Positions 5,715 to 14,254 of a stretch of DNA of 64,000 nt are shown piece by piece. The number at the start of each line of letters is the position of its first letter. Within the stretch, counting starts at the first letter, position 1. Position numbers and translations under genes: made by a program. The notes beneath the pieces were generated by a model. It searched no databases. It worked only from the letters and a program-made list of their open reading frames with translations, and was not told where the DNA came from. The DNA is from DSSB01 sp046346845 (GTDB taxonomy: Bacteria > UBA10199 > DSSB01). Location of the stretch: contig JAXMHH010000005.1 in the NCBI GenBank assembly GCA_046346845.1, positions 62,001 to 126,000 of the forward strand, written 5' to 3'.

Positions 5715-8105
5715 TCAGCCCTCGGTGCCGTAGCCCCGCGCCAAGACCTCACGGCCCTTCGCGCCCATCGGCGCGCTGACAATGCCCTCGGCCTCCATCC
5801 GCTCGATCATGCGGGCGGCGCGGTTGTAGCCGATGCGCAGGCGGCGCTGGACCATGCTGATCGAGGCCTGGCCGGTCTCGGTGACCACCGCGACCGCCTG
5901 GTCGTAGAGCTCGTCGCTCTCCTCGTCCATGCCGTCGGGGCCGGCCTCGGCGGGGTCCTTCATGTTCATGATCTCTTCGTTGTAGACCGGGCGGCCCTGC
6001 TGCTTGAGGTGATCGACGATGCGCAGGACCTCCTGGTCGCTGACGTAGGCCCCGTGTACGCGGGTCTGCTTGGCCAGGCCGGGGGGAATGAAGAGCATGT
6101 CGCCGTTGCCCAGCAGATGCTCGGCGCCGATCGAGTCGAGGATGGTGCGCGAGTCGTGCTTGCTGGTCACCTTGAAGGCGATGCGCGAGGGGAAGTTCGC
6201 CTTGATGATGCCGGTGATGACGTCGACGGAGGGGCGCTGCGTCGCCAAAATCATGTGGATGCCGGCGGCACGCGCCATCTGGGCCAGGCGGGTGATGTAC
6301 TCCTCGACCTCGCGCCCGGCCACCATCATCAAGTCGGCCAACTCGTCGATGATGATGACGATATAAGGGAGCTTGGAATCATGGACGATCGGCATCTCCC
6401 CTTCCGCCGTCGGCTGGGGCTGGTGGTCCTTGAAGCCACCTTTTTCGAACTTTTTATTGTAGCCCGCAATGTTTCGAACCTGGCCGTCGGAGAGCAGGCG
6501 ATAGCGCCGCTCCATTTCGGCGACCGCCCAGCGCAGCGCCAAGGCAGCCTTCTTGGGCTGGGTCACGACCGGCAGCAGCAGGTGGGGGATGTTCGCGTAG
6601 ATCGAAAGCTCGAGCATCTTCGGGTCGATGAAGATGAAGCGGACGTCCTCCGGCGTGTTGCGCAGCAGCAGGCTCAAGATGAAGGAATTCAAGCCCACCG
6701 ATTTGCCCGCGCCGGTCGCGCCCGCGACCAGCAGGTGGGGCATCTTGCCCAGGTCGGCGACGACGGGAATGCCCTCGATGTTTTTCCCCAGGGCCAAGGT
6801 GAGCTTGGACTCGGCCTTTTGGAAGCGGGCATCGGCGACGATCTCTTTATAATAAACCGTCTCCCGCTCGTGGTTGGGGATCTCGATGCCGATGGCCGGC
6901 TTGCCTGGCAGGGGCGCCACGATGCGCACCGGGCGGCCGCCCATCGAGAGCGAGAGGTCGTCGACCAAATTGGTGACCTTGTTGACCTTGACCCCCGCCG
7001 CGGGCTCGAACTCGTACATGGTGACGACCGGCCCCGGGTGGATCTCGGTCACCCGGCCCTCGACGCTGTAGTCGCGGAGCTTGCTCTCCAACAAGAGAGA
7101 GGAGGCCTTCAGGCTCTCTTCATCGACGGTCTGCTCGGCGGCGCTGGCCGGCACGGGGTCGAGCAAGGCGATGGGCGGCAGCTCGAAGTCGCCGGAGAGC
7201 TTGTTGATCGGAAGCTGGTCGTCCTTCTTCGCCTCGTTCTTGACGGGCGCCCGCTGGAAGATCTTGGGCTCGTTGGAGCCGGCCGCCGGAACAGGCGCGG
7301 GCCGTGGGGGCAGCGGGGCCTCGGGCGCTCGGGGCACGGCGGCCTCGGCCGGTTTGGCCTCCGGCCCGTCGACACGCTTGGGCAGGTTGATCTTCGGCTT
7401 CGAGACCGGCAGGGCCGCGCGGGCGGCGCTCTGCGTCTCTTTCTCCTCACGTTCCTTCTCTTGGCGGCGCTTTTCCAGCCATTTTTCCAGCCGGGCCCGA
7501 TAGATCGTCGCCACGGAGGCGACGCGGCGGAAAATTCCGGCGAAAAAGCCCTGCACCATCTGCGCGACCTGCACGAGGGAGATCTTGGTCCCCCAGATGA
7601 AGGCCAGCAGGCCGACGGAGATCACCAGCAAATAGGATCCCACGTCGCTCAAGTAGCGGCGCAATTGTTCGCCGATCACGGCGCCGATCAGGCCTCCCGC
7701 CAGGGTGGTGTGGCCGAACAGCGAGACCGTGTTCCACTTGAGCTGAAAGAGCACCGAAGCCATCAGCAAGGCCAAGACCAGGAGCAAGGCCTCGGGCAAG
7801 CGGATGCGTTCGCGCTTTTTGGTGAAACAAAGGTAGGCGGCGAGGATCAGGAAGGAGGCAATCAAGAAGCTGCCCAGGCCGAAGCCCGAAATAAGCAGAT
7901 CGGCGAGGTAGGATCCGACCAGCCCGCCGTAATTTTGGATCTCTTTGTTGCCGGCCGCCGAATTGAGGGAAGGATCGAGCGGCGAGTAGGAATAGAGGCA
8001 GATCAAGACAAAGACCCCCAAGGTCATCGCGATGATCCCGAGGATCTCGTGCAGGTAGCTGTGGAATTCTTCCTTGTCGTCTTTTTCGGGGGTCTTTTTC
8101 GTCAT
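5715..8105 (-). CDS. ftsK: DNA translocase FtsK
   Basis: Septum-anchored ATPase that pumps chromosomal DNA and helps resolve dimers at division. The 796-aa protein shows four N-terminal membrane segments (about 20-40, 72-95, 103-121 and 155-172), a Lys/Pro/Ala linker (about 200-300), and the RecA-like motor with Walker A GATGAGKSV (462-470), Walker B region YIVIIIDELADLM and ATQRPSVDVITG. The C-terminal winged-helix gamma domain (about 725-790: DELYDQAVAVV...RRLRIGYNRAARMIERME) reads KOPS sites. It lies 33 nt downstream of ftsZ on the same strand, an unusual but sensible neighbour for a divisome gene. Confidence 0.95.
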   Translation of the reverse strand: MTKKTPEKDDKEEFHSYLHEILGIIAMTLGVFVLICLYSYSPLDPSLNSAAGNKEIQNYGGLVGSYLADLLISGFGLGSFLIASFLILAAYLCFTKKRERIRLPEALLLVLALLMASVLFQLKWNTVSLFGHTTLAGGLIGAVIGEQLRRYLSDVGSYLLVISVGLLAFIWGTKISLVQVAQMVQGFFAGIFRRVASVATIYRARLEKWLEKRRQEKEREEKETQSAARAALPVSKPKINLPKRVDGPEAKPAEAAVPRAPEAPLPPRPAPVPAAGSNEPKIFQRAPVKNEAKKDDQLPINKLSGDFELPPIALLDPVPASAAEQTVDEESLKASSLLLESKLRDYSVEGRVTEIHPGPVVTMYEFEPAAGVKVNKVTNLVDDLSLSMGGRPVRIVAPLPGKPAIGIEIPNHERETVYYKEIVADARFQKAESKLTLALGKNIEGIPVVADLGKMPHLLVAGATGAGKSVGLNSFILSLLLRNTPEDVRFIFIDPKMLELSIYANIPHLLLPVVTQPKKAALALRWAVAEMERRYRLLSDGQVRNIAGYNKKFEKGGFKDHQPQPTAEGEMPIVHDSKLPYIVIIIDELADLMMVAGREVEEYITRLAQMARAAGIHMILATQRPSVDVITGIIKANFPSRIAFKVTSKHDSRTILDSIGAEHLLGNGDMLFIPPGLAKQTRVHGAYVSDQEVLRIVDHLKQQGRPVYNEEIMNMKDPAEAGPDGMDEESDELYDQAVAVVTETGQASISMVQRRLRIGYNRAARMIERMEAEGIVSAPMGAKGREVLARGYGTEG

Positions 8106-8138
8106 GCCTCATCCAGGGCCGCTCGCGGGCGGCCCCCG

Positions 8139-9458
8139 TCAATCCGCCTGTTTGCGCAGGAAAGTCGGGATATCGTATTCATCCTGGCTCATGTCCACGA
8201 CGCCGATCTCGGCCACCAGCTTCTTCAACTCGGTCATCTCGCCGCCGCGGGTCTTCAACAAATCGTATTGGGCCTCCGCCTCTGCCTCGGCGGCCATGGA
8301 CTGGGGCCGGGAGAAAAACTTCGCCCGGATCTCCTGCTGGGGGGCCTCGTGGCGCTCGGCCATCGGGGCCGGCTCGTGGGCGACGGGCTGGGAGCGGATC
8401 ACCACCGGGGTCGGCGGAGGCGGCGCGGAAACGCCGTTGGCCAAGTGGGCGTTCTTGTACTTGGGAAGGGTCGTGGCCGGGGCATAGGTGGACTTCTTGA
8501 CCTCTTTGTTGAAGCCGGTCGCGATGACCGTGACGCGCAGGGTGTCTTTCATGCGCTCGTCGATGACGGCGCCGAAGATGATGTTGGCGTCTTCGTGGGC
8601 CTCTTGCTGCACCAGCTTGCTGGCCTCGTTGACCTCGAAGAGGGTCATGTCGGAGGGCCCGGTGATATTGATGATGATGCCGGTGGCGCCGTTGATCGAG
8701 ACGTTTTCGAGCAAGGGCGAGCTGATCGCCTTTTGCGCAGCCTCCATGGCGCGATTTTCGCCCTGGCCGATGCCGGTACCCATCAGGGCCATGCCCATCT
8801 CGCCCATGATGGTGCGGACGTCGGCGAAGTCGAGGTTGATCAGGCCGGGGATGGTGATCAGGTCGCTGATCCCCTTGACCGCCTGCAACAGGACCTCATC
8901 GGCCATCTTGAAGGTGTCGATCATGGGGGTATCTTTTCCCGCGACCGTGAGCAATTTTTCGTTGGGGATGACGATGAGGGTGTCAACGCTCTCTTTGAGG
9001 GCCTCGATGCCGAGGTCGGCGTGCTTGGAGCGCTTCTTGCCCTCGAAGGCAAAGGGGCGGGTCACGACGCCGACGGTCAGGGCGCCCAATTCCTTGGCGA
9101 CCTTCGCGATGACGGGAGCGGCGCCGGTACCGGTACCACCCCCCATCCCGCAGGTGATGAAGACCATGTCCGAGCCGCCTAGGACCTCGGCGATGGTCGC
9201 CTGGTCTTCCATGGCCGCGTTGCGCCCGACCTCGGGGTTGGCGCCGGCACCCAATCCCTTGGTGGCCTTGGTGCCGATCTGGATCTTGATTTGGGCCTCG
9301 GAAAACTTGAGGGCCTGGACGTCGGTGTTGGCCGCCAGGAAGTCGACGCCGTCGAGCTTGGCCCGGATCATGGTATTGACCGCGTTGCCGCCTCCGCCAC
9401 CGACCCCGATGACCTTGATTGTTGCGTTTTGGGCGAGATTCTCTTCGAATTCGAACAT
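8139..9458 (-). CDS. ftsZ: Cell division protein FtsZ
   Basis: Tubulin-like GTPase that forms the division ring. The 439-aa protein has VIGVGGGGGNAVN (16-28), the tubulin signature GGGTGTGAAP (about 105-114), the T7 loop region NLDFADVRTIM, a variable Pro/Glu/Ala-rich linker (about 320-425) and the conserved C-terminal peptide YDIPTFLRKQ that docks FtsA and other partners. The start is the ATG at 9458, with GGAGGAG immediately upstream; the open frame beyond it is not coding. It is separated from ftsA by 480 bp, much more than usual, so it probably has its own promoter. Confidence 0.97.
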   Translation of the reverse strand: MFEFEENLAQNATIKVIGVGGGGGNAVNTMIRAKLDGVDFLAANTDVQALKFSEAQIKIQIGTKATKGLGAGANPEVGRNAAMEDQATIAEVLGGSDMVFITCGMGGGTGTGAAPVIAKVAKELGALTVGVVTRPFAFEGKKRSKHADLGIEALKESVDTLIVIPNEKLLTVAGKDTPMIDTFKMADEVLLQAVKGISDLITIPGLINLDFADVRTIMGEMGMALMGTGIGQGENRAMEAAQKAISSPLLENVSINGATGIIINITGPSDMTLFEVNEASKLVQQEAHEDANIIFGAVIDERMKDTLRVTVIATGFNKEVKKSTYAPATTLPKYKNAHLANGVSAPPPPTPVVIRSQPVAHEPAPMAERHEAPQQEIRAKFFSRPQSMAAEAEAEAQYDLLKTRGGEMTELKKLVAEIGVVDMSQDEYDIPTFLRKQAD

Positions 9459-9630
9459 GGGCTCTCCTCCAGGTTGCCGGCGCCGCCAAGGACCCGGCCC
9501 GTTGAGAATGGTATGCAATGGATATGGAAAACGCCCCTCGGCGCGTCTGGGCGCATCGAATTGGGACGTTTCTTTGGACCTGGAATAGAGCAAGAAAAGG
9601 ATTGGAAGAGATCCCTTTCTTTCCAAAAAA

Positions 9631-9658
9631 CCTATACCGATTTTCTATATATTCCCAA
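9631..9658 (-). promoter_or_regulatory. Possible ftsZ promoter
   Basis: Minus strand TTGGGA (9658-9653), 16-nt spacer, TATAGG (9636-9631), in the only AT-rich part of the ftsA-ftsZ gap, about 170 bp before ftsZ. Confidence 0.3.
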
Positions 9659-9882
9659 CTAAAAAATTTCGCCAGAGCGGATCAAAAAAATACGCATTTT
9701 TCCCGATTTTTCCTCAAAAAAACGAAAAGAAAAATCATCGTTATAATCAGGGTTCTTCTGGAAGAGCGTAAAAGCTTTTCTTTATCTCAAGCGCTGGTTG
9801 CCGCGCTGCCGGTGCACTGGGCGGAAATAGCCCAAGGCAGGGCTAGCCCCGTTCCACTGAAAAAAATTTTGGGGAAGGCTCC

Positions 9883-9902
9883 AAAAGCTCGTGTCCCACG
9901 AG
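9883..9902 (-). terminator. Weak terminator-like hairpin after ftsA
   Basis: Minus strand CTCGTG-GGA-CACGAG followed by CTTTTG, 37 nt after the ftsA stop. Short stem and short T-run, so efficiency would be low. Confidence 0.35.
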
Positions 9903-9938
9903 TCTATTGGAATCGGGAGCGGAGAAAAGCAGCCAAGA

Positions 9939-11165
9939 CTAGAAGATCTCCCCAAACCACTCTTTCATCCGCCCCTTCACCTTGGAATAGATGTTGGACT
10001 CGCGGACCTTGAAGCGTTGGTTGTCGGTGCCCTTGCTGCCGGCGATCACCAGGCCGACCCCGGTGGCGTACATGGGGCTCCTCACCACGTCGACCAGGCC
10101 ACCGATCGCCCGGGGCGAGCCCCGGCGCACCGGCATGTTGAAGACCTGCTCGGCCAATTCGGGCATGCCCTCGAGGATGGTGCTGCCGCCGGTGATGACC
10201 ACCCCGCTGGCGATGCGGTCGTCGTAGCCCGACTTGAGGATCTCTTGGCGCACCAGGGAGAAGATCTCCTCGACCCGGGGTTCGATGATCTCGGAGAGGA
10301 TCTGGCGGGAGAGGATGCGCGGCTTGCGGCCGCCCACCGAGGGTACCTCGATGGTCTCGTCCTTCTGCACCATCGAGCTCAGGGCGCAGCCGTACTTCTG
10401 CTTGATACGCTCGGCCTCTCCGGCCGGGGTGCGCAAGCCGACCGCCACGTCGTTGGTGACATGGTTGCCGCCGAGGGTGAGCACCGAGGTGTGTACGACC
10501 GCGCCTTCCGAAAAGACCACGATGTCGGTGGTACCGCCGCCGATGTCGACCAGGGCCACACCCAGCTCTTTTTCGTCGGGGGTGAGCACCGCGTCGGCCG
10601 AGGCCAAGGGCTGTAGGATAATATCGGCCACGTTAAGGCCGCAGCGATTGGCGCACTTGACGATGTTCTGCGCGCTGGTGACCGCCGCGGTGACGATGTG
10701 CACCTTGGCCTCGAGTCGTACCCCGGACATGCCGAGGGGCTCTTTGATGCCGTCTTGGTCGTCGATGATGTATTCTTGCGGGATGACGTGGATGACCTCG
10801 CGATCGAGGGGAATGGCCACCGCCTGGGCGGCATCGATGACCCGCACCAGGTCGTTCTCGCCGACCTCTTTGTCTTTCACCGCCACGATGCCGTGGGAAT
10901 TGATGCCCTTGATATGGCCGCCGGCGATCCCGGCATAGACCGAGGTGATGTCGCAACCGGCGACTAATTCGGCCTCGCTGACCGCGCGCTTGATGGATTC
11001 GACCGTGGATTCGATGTTGATGACGACTCCCTTGCGCAGCCCTTTGCTGGGGTGGGAGCCGATGCCGATGATGTCGATGCCGTCTTCGGTGACTTCACCG
11101 ACGACGGCGCAAACCTTCGTCGTGCCTATGTCGAGACCGACGATAAGATCGTCTTTTTTGCCCAT
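9939..11165 (-). CDS. ftsA: Cell division protein FtsA
   Basis: Actin-like ATPase that tethers FtsZ to the membrane and recruits later divisome proteins. The 408-aa protein opens DDLIVGLDIGTTKVCAVVGE (phosphate-1 loop, 5-24), and has the SHDS-type 1C region and the phosphate-2 motif ALVDIGGGTTDIVVF (about 204-218), then VVITGGSTILEGMPEL (adenosine motif). The C-terminal KGRMKEWFGEIF is the amphipathic membrane-targeting helix. ATG at 11165 with a GAGGGGA-like site upstream. It follows ftsQ by 70 nt in the same direction. Confidence 0.95.
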   Translation of the reverse strand: MGKKDDLIVGLDIGTTKVCAVVGEVTEDGIDIIGIGSHPSKGLRKGVVINIESTVESIKRAVSEAELVAGCDITSVYAGIAGGHIKGINSHGIVAVKDKEVGENDLVRVIDAAQAVAIPLDREVIHVIPQEYIIDDQDGIKEPLGMSGVRLEAKVHIVTAAVTSAQNIVKCANRCGLNVADIILQPLASADAVLTPDEKELGVALVDIGGGTTDIVVFSEGAVVHTSVLTLGGNHVTNDVAVGLRTPAGEAERIKQKYGCALSSMVQKDETIEVPSVGGRKPRILSRQILSEIIEPRVEEIFSLVRQEILKSGYDDRIASGVVITGGSTILEGMPELAEQVFNMPVRRGSPRAIGGLVDVVRSPMYATGVGLVIAGSKGTDNQRFKVRESNIYSKVKGRMKEWFGEIF

Positions 11166-11235
11166 GGAATGTCTTTCCCCTCACGCGAAGATCGCATTTC
11201 GGGGGAAAAAACCCGGTCCAGGGGCTTTTTCCCGG

Positions 11236-12024
11236 TTACAGCGTCATCAAGACCTTACCAGGATAGTTCAGGTCGATGGAGGAAATGCGCGCGTTGGAAT
11301 TTTGTACTTTTTCCCAGATCTCTTGGAACTTTCGGATTTTTTCCGGAAAGTCCTTTAATCCCATCTTGATACTATATTTTTTCTTTTCTGGGTAGAGGGT
11401 AAATCCAATATTTTTTTCGTAATGGATCTCGCTGAGCCCCAGTTGCTCGGCGAAGGAGGCCGCCTTGAAGAGGCTTTGCAGCTCGGCGGCAGCCCGCATG
11501 GCCTGGCGCGAGCCCTGAGGATCGGTCAGGATGCTCTCGTCAGTGAATCCGCTCAGGACCGGCAGGTCGCGGCTGTCCTCCGAATCGGTGATGTCCTTGA
11601 AGATCTCCCCTTCCCGGTCGACATAATAGAGCCGTCCGGTATTGAGGACGAATTCGGGGAGGTGCTCGCGAATTTCCAGCACCAGGGTGTGGGGGATCTG
11701 GCGCTGGACCGAGACAAACTTGAAATAGGGATGCTGTTGCAGACGGAACTGCACATCCTTCATGTTGATCTTGAACAGGTTGGTGCCGAGCTGCACGCCG
11801 GAGCGTTGGATGATCTCGGCCTCGCTGAGGCTCTTAGGGGCCCCGGTGACGACGATTTTCTGCAGGGCAAAAAAGTCGAAGCGAGTGAGAACCTTTCCGC
11901 CGCCATAGAAGAGACCCGCGATGGCGGCGCAACCGAGCAATATCCCGCCCAGCAAGCGCAGGCGGCGCTGCCGGGCCTCTTTTTTGACGTTCTTCTTGCG
12001 CAGGATGGGGCTTCGCTTTTTCAC
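11236..12024 (-). CDS. ftsQ: Cell division protein FtsQ (POTRA domain)
   Basis: Bitopic divisome protein that links early and late division proteins. The 262-aa protein has a basic cytoplasmic start (KKRSPILRKKNVKKEARQRR), one membrane segment (about 21-42, LRLLGGILLGCAAIAGLFYGG), then a POTRA domain (about 50-120, IVVTGAPKSLSEAEIIQRSG ... LEIREHLPEFVL) and an FtsQ/DivIB beta domain. The GTG at 12024 overlaps the ddl stop by 4 nt (GTGA) with AAGG upstream, indicating translational coupling; the longer open frame is the shadow of ddl. Confidence 0.88.
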   Translation of the reverse strand: MKKRSPILRKKNVKKEARQRRLRLLGGILLGCAAIAGLFYGGGKVLTRFDFFALQKIVVTGAPKSLSEAEIIQRSGVQLGTNLFKINMKDVQFRLQQHPYFKFVSVQRQIPHTLVLEIREHLPEFVLNTGRLYYVDREGEIFKDITDSEDSRDLPVLSGFTDESILTDPQGSRQAMRAAAELQSLFKAASFAEQLGLSEIHYEKNIGFTLYPEKKKYSIKMGLKDFPEKIRKFQEIWEKVQNSNARISSIDLNYPGKVLMTL

Positions 12025-12953
12025 TGCACCTTGACCCTCGCGGTGAACAGGATCTTTTCGACCAGGTCTTCGAAGGAAATCCCCGCCGCCGCCGCGGATT
12101 TCGGCACCAGGGAGGTCGCGGTCATCCCGGGCAGGGTGTTGATCTCGAGGAAATAAGGCACGCCGTCCTCGCCGATGATGAAATCCGCCCGGGCGGCACC
12201 CTCGCAGCCGATCCGGCGGTAGAGACGCTTGGAGTAATCCTGCACCAGCCGGGTCGTCTCCTCGCTCAGTTGCGCGGGACATATATAGGTGGTGGCGCCA
12301 GGGGTGTATTTGGAGGCGTAGTCGTAAAACCCGCTCTTCGGGACCACCTCAAGCACCGGTAAGGGCTCTTGGTTGAGCACCGGCACCGTCACCTCCCGTC
12401 CCTTGACGAATTTTTCGACCAAGACGCGGCTGTCGAGCTGGGCGGCCTCGAGGATGGCGGCCTTGAGCTCGCGGGCGTTCTCGACCTTGGCGATCCCGAT
12501 CGTCGAGCCCTCGCGGCTAGGCTTGACGATCAAGGGGAAGGAAAGACAGAACTTGGCGAGAAACTGGTCGAGATTTTCGAAATAGGCGTCGAAGAACAGC
12601 GAATCCGGGGTCGGCAGCCCCTCCTGCCGGGCCACGTCCTTGGTGAGGTGCTTGTCCATGGCCAGGGCGGAGGCTAGGACCGAGGAGCCCGTGTAGGGGA
12701 TGCCCAGGATCTCCAACAGCCCCTGGATGCAGCCGTCCTCCCCGAAGCGCCCGTGCAGGGCGAGGAAGGCGACTTCGATCTCTTTTTTCTTGAGTTGGTC
12801 GGCGACGTCGGGGCCGACGTCGATGGGAACGGCGTCATAACCGCGCAGCAACAAGGCGTCGAGAATCGCCGAACCGCTGCGCAGCGACACCTCGCGCTCT
12901 TTGGACAGGCCGCCCATCAGGACGCCAACGATTTTATCCTTAAAGGTGTTCAT
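12021..12953 (-). CDS. ddl: D-alanine--D-alanine ligase
   Basis: ATP-grasp enzyme that joins two D-Ala for the peptidoglycan stem. The 310-aa protein has the Ddl N-terminal motif VLMGGLSKEREVSLRSG (11-27), AFLALHGRFGEDGCIQG, the ATP-grasp core LIVKPSREGSTIGI and the metal-binding ADFIIGEDGVPYFLEINTLPGMT near the C terminus. Length is normal. It overlaps murB by 14 nt at its start and ftsQ by 4 nt at its end, so murB-ddl-ftsQ form a tightly coupled block. A Ddl here also means normal D-Ala-D-Ala precursors, relevant to the VanX/VanW-like genes at 41.7-43.1 kb. Confidence 0.95.
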   Translation of the reverse strand: MNTFKDKIVGVLMGGLSKEREVSLRSGSAILDALLLRGYDAVPIDVGPDVADQLKKKEIEVAFLALHGRFGEDGCIQGLLEILGIPYTGSSVLASALAMDKHLTKDVARQEGLPTPDSLFFDAYFENLDQFLAKFCLSFPLIVKPSREGSTIGIAKVENARELKAAILEAAQLDSRVLVEKFVKGREVTVPVLNQEPLPVLEVVPKSGFYDYASKYTPGATTYICPAQLSEETTRLVQDYSKRLYRRIGCEGAARADFIIGEDGVPYFLEINTLPGMTATSLVPKSAAAAGISFEDLVEKILFTARVKVQ

Positions 12954-13920
12954 CCTCGCCGATCACCTTCACCTCGAGCTCGAGCTTGAGGTCGAGCTCT
13001 TCTTTGACCTTGTCGCGGATCAGCCCGATCAGCACCAGGACGTCCCGAGCGGTGGCCTGGCCCTCGTTCACGATGAAGTTGCCGTGCTTTTCGCTGATGC
13101 GGGCCCCGCCGACGCGAACCCCTTTAAGCCCCAGTTCGTCGATCAGCTGGGCGGCATGGCCTTTTTCGGGGTTCTTGAAGATGGAGCCGACGTTGGGAAA
13201 CTCCAGAGGCTGGCTGTCGTGCCGCTTTTTCTGGTACTTGGCCACCGCCGCCTGTACCTCGGTGGGATCGCCCTTCTCGAAGCGAAACTTGCCCGAGACG
13301 ATGATCTCTTTGCTGGGAAGGTTAGAACAGCGGTATTCAAACTTGATCTTCTTGCGGGGATAGCGATGCAGGCTGCCGTCGGGACGCAGCACCGTGACTT
13401 CTTCCACGAAGGCCTGGATGTCGCCGGCCCGGGTGCCCGCGTTCATCTTGAGGGTGCCTCCCACCGAACCGGGGATCCCGTAGAGGGTCTCGACGCCCTT
13501 CCAGCCGTTTTGCCGGCCGGTCTCGACGACCTTGGGCAGGGGAACTCCCGCCTCGACTTCGAGGGAGACGGAGGCTTCGGTCTCTTCCAATATCTCAAAT
13601 CGCGTGAAGGTCTTCTGCAGGCGCAGGACGATGCCGCGGATCCCGCCGTCTTTCACCAGGACATTGCTGCCCCAACCCAAGATCATCCAAGGAACATGCT
13701 TTTCGTGGGCAAAAGCCAGAATCTGCCGCAGGTCCTCGAGGTCGGCGGGATAGACGAAGGCGTCCGCGGGACCGCCGATTTGGATGGTGGTGTGTTTCTT
13801 GAGCGGTTCGTCGAGGCGAACCTCGCCCTTGGCCAGCTCCATCAGTTGCTGCTGCCAGCCCTCCTCGGGAAGCTGCGGCGTCCTTTCCTGGAGCAAGGAT
13901 TCGATCAGTGCGGCATCCAT
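12940..13920 (-). CDS. murB: UDP-N-acetylenolpyruvoylglucosamine reductase
   Basis: FAD enzyme that makes UDP-MurNAc from UDP-GlcNAc-enolpyruvate with NADPH. The 326-aa protein has HTTIQIGGPADAFVYP (about 43-58), the FAD-binding ILGWGSNVLVKDGGIRGIV, ETLYGIPGSVGGTLKMNAG, and PNVGSIFKNPEKGHAAQLID with the catalytic Ser followed by FKNP, as in type II MurB. A C-terminal HGNFIVNEG and helix complete the domain. ATG at 13920; it overlaps ddl by 14 nt. A 947-bp non-coding gap separates it from the upstream murC. Confidence 0.95.
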   Translation of the reverse strand: MDAALIESLLQERTPQLPEEGWQQQLMELAKGEVRLDEPLKKHTTIQIGGPADAFVYPADLEDLRQILAFAHEKHVPWMILGWGSNVLVKDGGIRGIVLRLQKTFTRFEILEETEASVSLEVEAGVPLPKVVETGRQNGWKGVETLYGIPGSVGGTLKMNAGTRAGDIQAFVEEVTVLRPDGSLHRYPRKKIKFEYRCSNLPSKEIIVSGKFRFEKGDPTEVQAAVAKYQKKRHDSQPLEFPNVGSIFKNPEKGHAAQLIDELGLKGVRVGGARISEKHGNFIVNEGQATARDVLVLIGLIRDKVKEELDLKLELEVKVIGEDEHL

Positions 13921-14093
13921 GATGTGCGGCGAACTCCTTTATCCCGTTTGCAGAATAGAAAACCCTCCAAAACCGGGTTGTCGGTTCGGCGGCCTTAGAA
14001 TTGCTTTAAGGGAATTCCTCTGTTCTGTAAAGAGAAGAGATTGTTTTTAAACACTTTTTTAGCACTAACTCTCCTTTTGCAGCGGTGGCCCTT

Positions 14094-14254
14094 GCGGGGA
14101 AGGAGCTTGGGAGTATTCCTTCCGGCTTTTCCGAAACTCGCAATTTATTTAGATGGCCGTGCCGTTTACCTTGTTGGCAGCAATGAGAGTGACGAACAAA
14201 GGACGCTCGGACATCGGAAAAGCCGGAAGGAATACTCCCAAGCTCCTTCCCCGC
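14094..14254. repeat. 41-bp perfect inverted repeat (MITE-like or large hairpin)
   Basis: Left arm 14094-14134 and right arm 14214-14254 are exact reverse complements over 41 bp, enclosing 79 bp. Beyond the arms the match continues for several bases after a 1-nt gap. The arms begin GCGGGGAAGG and contain the CCTTCCGGCTTTTCC core, similar in wording to the hairpin at 34143-34199. No transposase or open frame inside. It fits a miniature inverted-repeat element or a very stable RNA hairpin. Confidence 0.8.

Larger units (their letters stand above)
9459..9938. other. ftsA-ftsZ intergenic region, 480 bp
   Basis: No convincing gene. On the minus strand it holds a small hairpin followed by CTTTTG (9883-9902), then an AT-rich stretch (9640-9760) with a possible promoter for ftsZ (9631-9658), then the ftsZ leader. 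A 164-codon plus-strand frame crosses the region but runs into ftsA antisense, has no ribosome binding site and shows no recognisable domain. Confidence 0.6.

Noticed and set aside
5667..9182. A 1,171-codon plus-strand open frame
   Set aside because: It is antisense to ftsK and ftsZ, whose motifs are unmistakable; the long frame results from high G+C codon bias and has repetitive, low-complexity composition.
9518..10012. 164-codon plus-strand frame across the ftsA-ftsZ gap
   Set aside because: No ribosome binding site, no domain, runs into the antisense of ftsA; composition follows the AT-rich intergenic DNA.
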